A stretch of 64,000 bases of DNA from Pisaster brevispinus (lineage: Eukaryota; Echinodermata; Asteroidea; Forcipulatida; Asteriidae), in assembly GCA_023634235.1 (NCBI GenBank), contig JAMKCF010000019.1, forward strand, positions 8,697,684 to 8,761,683. Reading direction: 5' to 3'. Position numbers and translations under genes: made by a program. Below the pieces are notes generated by a model. It was not told the DNA's origin, made no database searches, and saw only the letters and a program-made list of their open reading frames with translations. Below are positions 61,213 through 64,000 of this stretch, piece by piece. How positions within the stretch are numbered: the stretch's first letter is position 1; the number at the start of each line of letters is the position of its first letter.

Positions 61213-62345
61213 TTAAATGGCTGTTTAGACATTGTTGGTAACTGTTTCGTTTCCGTGTAGTATTTGTATCGTACTAACTAGTTTTTAAAGTACAGCCTGT
61301 GTCCGCAATGGACCACTATAGCTGTACAGGGCTATATGGGATTTCTTTTTACAAATTATTCAATAAGTGATTCATATGAACACATTATTACTGCAAAACC
61401 TCGCCAGTAATCACTAAAGAATGAAAAGTTCACAATCAACATTACTTTCACTTGCCAAGTTTCATAGTTTTAACTTATTGTACCCATACTTAGTAACCTC
61501 ACACCAACTCAAGTTAATACCCATCACTGACAATTATATTGTAGTTATGTTTGTGAACAAAACGATAACGTCTGCTTTTATTTATCTTGAAAATGTACGT
61601 TTTAAAGCCAGCAACAAACAGATTCATTATCAGAAATACGATAGCCGTCTGAAGCTAACTTTGCCAACGTGCGGTGTGCAATTCACCACAACAAATTCGC
61701 ACACGTTGATGGTGAAAGTTGTGCACATGCGGAGCACACCCCTGTTTTTAATATGTTTTTGTCCAGTTGTTCGGTATGTTATTTGAAAGTAGTACAGTAT
61801 GAATGTATGAACTCTTCACAGTGATCATGCAATTAAACCGTTGTGCAGCACACACAATAAACAAGGGGGTTAGCCGTTATAACATAAAACAGTCATTGTT
61901 CCCCAAATTCTGTCATTTGTTTGTTCCCACCGTGATCTTCTTCTCTCCTATTGATTTTGGGCATTGGAGACGGTCTCAGACACAGTGGTTCGAATCCCAG
62001 CCACCTGGTTCGAATCCCGCCGCTTACAAAACACCTCCCTGATCCCTTTACGAAACGGCTTGTTGGTCATGGTGTAAATGACTGGATTCGCACAGGAATT
62101 ACCCACAGCTAAGATGACAGTGAGACGGTGGATAGGTTCACCTAGAGTCAAAGGAACACCAACATTGAAGAGCAGGAACCAGACTTGGTTTGGAATCCAG
62201 CACACACCGAATGTTATGACGCAGGCTAGGAGTGTCTTCACCAGGGTTTGGGATGCTCGGAGCTGCCACATTTAACGCTGGTCGCTTGGGTTTACTCTCA
62301 AAGAGGCTGCAACAGAAGGCAAAGTCGAACAAATCTAACTCAATA
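61213..62345. repeat. Tandem gene duplication, right copy
   Basis: Counterpart of 57,875-59,040, continuing in patches to about 63,187 with an unmatched block of about 310 bp in between. Confidence 0.88.
61948..62306 (-). pseudogene. GPCR duplicate, exon 2, with premature stop
   Basis: Homologous to exon 2 of the intact receptor. Acceptor CTTCTGTTGCAG ends at 62,307. The frame starts SLRVNPSDQR and meets TAA where the intact gene has the Lys of QRKMW. Beyond it the frame is open and keeps CWIP, NPVIY and FRKGIREVFC. The C-terminal tail is two residues shorter than in the intact copy. With exon 1 mostly missing this copy is a pseudogene. Confidence 0.9.
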
Positions 62346-62519
62346 GGTTCGAGGTCAACCTGAAAGTTAAATTTTCCAATGCATTGCAAGATTAAACCAA
62401 ATTTTATATTGTTTTCCCCGGATGCATGTTTGCAATACTCATTGATATTGGTACGGTATATGAATGGATCGAATTTGCCGTTCAAAATCTTGGGTCTAAA
62501 GCAACTTATCGCAATTTAT

Positions 62520-62840
62520 AACACACCTCTTGCTAGTTCTGTATTCTGGTTGGCTTAAACACGGTCACGTGGGATGAACTATTAGAGGCTAGTGCATGAG
62601 TTTTGCACAACCATGAACTAGACATCGCACGCGCGTAGTTTGCGGGAAATAGTTCCCGAAGCGGGCAATAGTCTTTCAATTTTTGACTGGTTACAGCGCC
62701 CTCAAGAGGTTTGCCAGGCTCATCTTCACATGAAAAATGGCGGCGTCTGGATCTTCGGATCACGTTACTCCTGGACGTGTGTTATAAAACACGAATGGAC
62801 TGTCATGATTCGGTCACTAGAGCACGTCTATTCCCCCTCT
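62520..62840. mobile_element. Insertion-like block in the pseudogene intron
   Basis: About 310 bp absent from the other GPCR copy, starting near AACACACCTCTTGCTAG and ending near 62,840. It contains TTCTGGTTGGCTTAAACACG, a CACGTG and GTGTGTTATAAAACACGAA. End structure is not clear enough to name a family. Confidence 0.4.
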
Positions 62841-63127
62841 GGCCTGTGAGTGCCGGAAGTTTTCATTGGGTCGAGGGCCTATAAATTAAAACATCTATTC
62901 TAGAATAACGGTTGTGGGTTTACTTCAATCCAAGGCGCCTACCTTAGGCCAGTGTATGGGAAAACTAGGCCGTATCAATGTATTCATAATACATTTAATA
63001 CTGGCCAGCTTAAACTAAAAACCAGAAGTAAAAATTTGTATGCACTGAGTCCATTGATGAATGGAAAGTTAATGCTCTAGTCCATCTTAAACACACCGAC
63101 TATGAAATTAGATAAAATGCGTTATAA

Positions 63128-63187
63128 CTAACCTGTTCTTGCAGTTAACATCTTCGCTTGTTTGTTGAGCGATGAGATAACTTTTTA
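63128..63187 (-). pseudogene. Remnant of GPCR duplicate exon 1 (3' end only)
   Basis: The last 55-60 nt of exon 1 and its donor match 59,571-59,630 of the intact gene. Similarity stops at about 63,187 at TTTTTAATTAGGGGCCATTC, so the exon is broken there. The rest of exon 1, if it exists, lies beyond 64,000. Confidence 0.8.
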
Positions 63188-64000
63188 ATTAGGGGCCATT
63201 CAAAATTTTCAATGTTTTAAAATTTCGATTTTTTTTTCCAAAGTTTTTTGACCCACCCACCCACCCCTAATTTCGATTATAAAACATTGATTTGTTATGC
63301 AGTATTAAAAATAAAACTACATGTGGTTTGCATTGTGCATGTACTTGCATATAGTACTTTTACTTGTGTGCGCTGCATGGATCTTAATAATGCACATTCA
63401 GGCCTCGCACCGGACCGCAGGCCCAGTTATTTTAGCCCTGGGCTAAAACTTTCATCAACTTTTGTTGTGACCAAAACCCGTGAAGATCGGTGCCAAGTTC
63501 AGAGGCCAGCTATGCGTTAGATTTTTCAACCCCCCTAAAAAATATTTTGTTTTACTCCGAAATTAGCAGAATCGCCGCCCGTAAAAAAACTTGCTCCGGG
63601 GAAGAACAAAAAATGGGCTAAATACAAAATTGTGCAGAATTTTTTTGTGTGGAGGATTTTTTTTTCAAAATGCAAGAAAAACCTCTCCAGTATACTTCAA
63701 ACTCACATAAGGTACACAGGAGATGTTGCTGGTTAATGTGGAGGTACGATTGTGTCAGATTATTTCCCCCATGAAAATTAATTTCCGGCTAAAATGATGT
63801 GCAAAATTCTCCGCTCATGACTTCTACCTGTTGTGTTGAGTCTATGACGTGGGGCGCATTCAACAAATTTGCTAATCGGATTGGGACAAACTTGTGCGCA
63901 ATTCGCGTTTTGCGCTCTGCTGAATTGCCGAATTGTCAGCTGAATCTGGTGAGAGAGCAAAAGCGTGCGCAATCTGCAAATTCGCGCTCTGTTTGTATGC
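63188..64000. other. Unrelated sequence interrupting the GPCR duplicate; possible insertion
   Basis: Begins TTAATTAGGGGCCATTCAAA at the exon-1 breakpoint. GGGGCCATTCA-type ends next to TTAA occur on some DNA transposons, but the other end is not in the window. It includes a (CCCA)n stretch near 63,250 and a palindromic TTTTAGCCCTGGGCTAAAA near 63,430. No protein is recognised. Confidence 0.35.

Overview
The window looks like AT-rich nuclear DNA of a marine invertebrate, most likely a deuterostome and perhaps an echinoderm. Evidence: spliced genes with good GT/AG sites, a rhodopsin-type GPCR, a Penelope-like element, a chromodomain Gypsy retrotransposon, a piggyBac derivative, tRNA-related SINE-like repeats, and the 'TTAAGTGCCTTGCTTAAGGACA'-type interspersed repeat often seen in marine invertebrates. 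The taxon is inferred; no diagnostic gene is present. There are no bacterial features and no CRISPR array.

Layout. 1-2,500: mostly non-coding, with two weak exon candidates and a degenerate minisatellite. 2,559-2,692: a cluster of AGGTCA-like direct repeats and a 15-bp minisatellite. 2,711-13,779: an 11-kb, almost perfect 7-bp satellite in three homogeneous blocks (TTGCACG, then TTTGCAC, then TTCGCAC). 13,800-14,560: degenerate CAATAGGAC repeats. 15,129-15,296: four tandem palindromes centred on GTAC. 16,000-37,700: a large array of old and recent tandem duplications (periods 2,926 and 4,186 bp). It carries repeated minus-strand exon-like modules and two copies of a piggyBac deletion derivative, with an empty insertion site preserved in a neighbouring unit. 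38,300-41,000: a decayed SINE-like cluster with long G runs. 41,035-42,090: a Tc1/mariner-type non-autonomous element. 43,391-43,653 and 45,521-45,812: two further inverted-repeat elements.

44,697-46,023 holds the last two exons of a leucine-rich-repeat gene with an in-frame stop. 48,626-51,385 (minus) is a broken Penelope-like element (RT and GIY-YIG) with a hammerhead-like hairpin near its 3' end. 51,393-52,012 is a tandem SINE-like array cut by the Penelope element on one side and a Gypsy LTR on the other. 52,014-57,326 is a Gypsy element (gag, protease, RT, RNase H, integrase, chromodomain) with disabling changes and no visible 3' LTR. 58,609-60,310 (minus) is an intact two-exon class A GPCR of 366 residues. 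61,213-63,187 is its tandem duplicate, broken by a nonsense codon and loss of most of exon 1.

Host genes with real support are few: the GPCR, its pseudogene, the LRR gene, and perhaps an unrecognised multi-exon transcript on the minus strand at 16-38 kb. Everything else is repeat expansion and mobile DNA. Insertions nested in duplicated units allow several events to be ordered in time.
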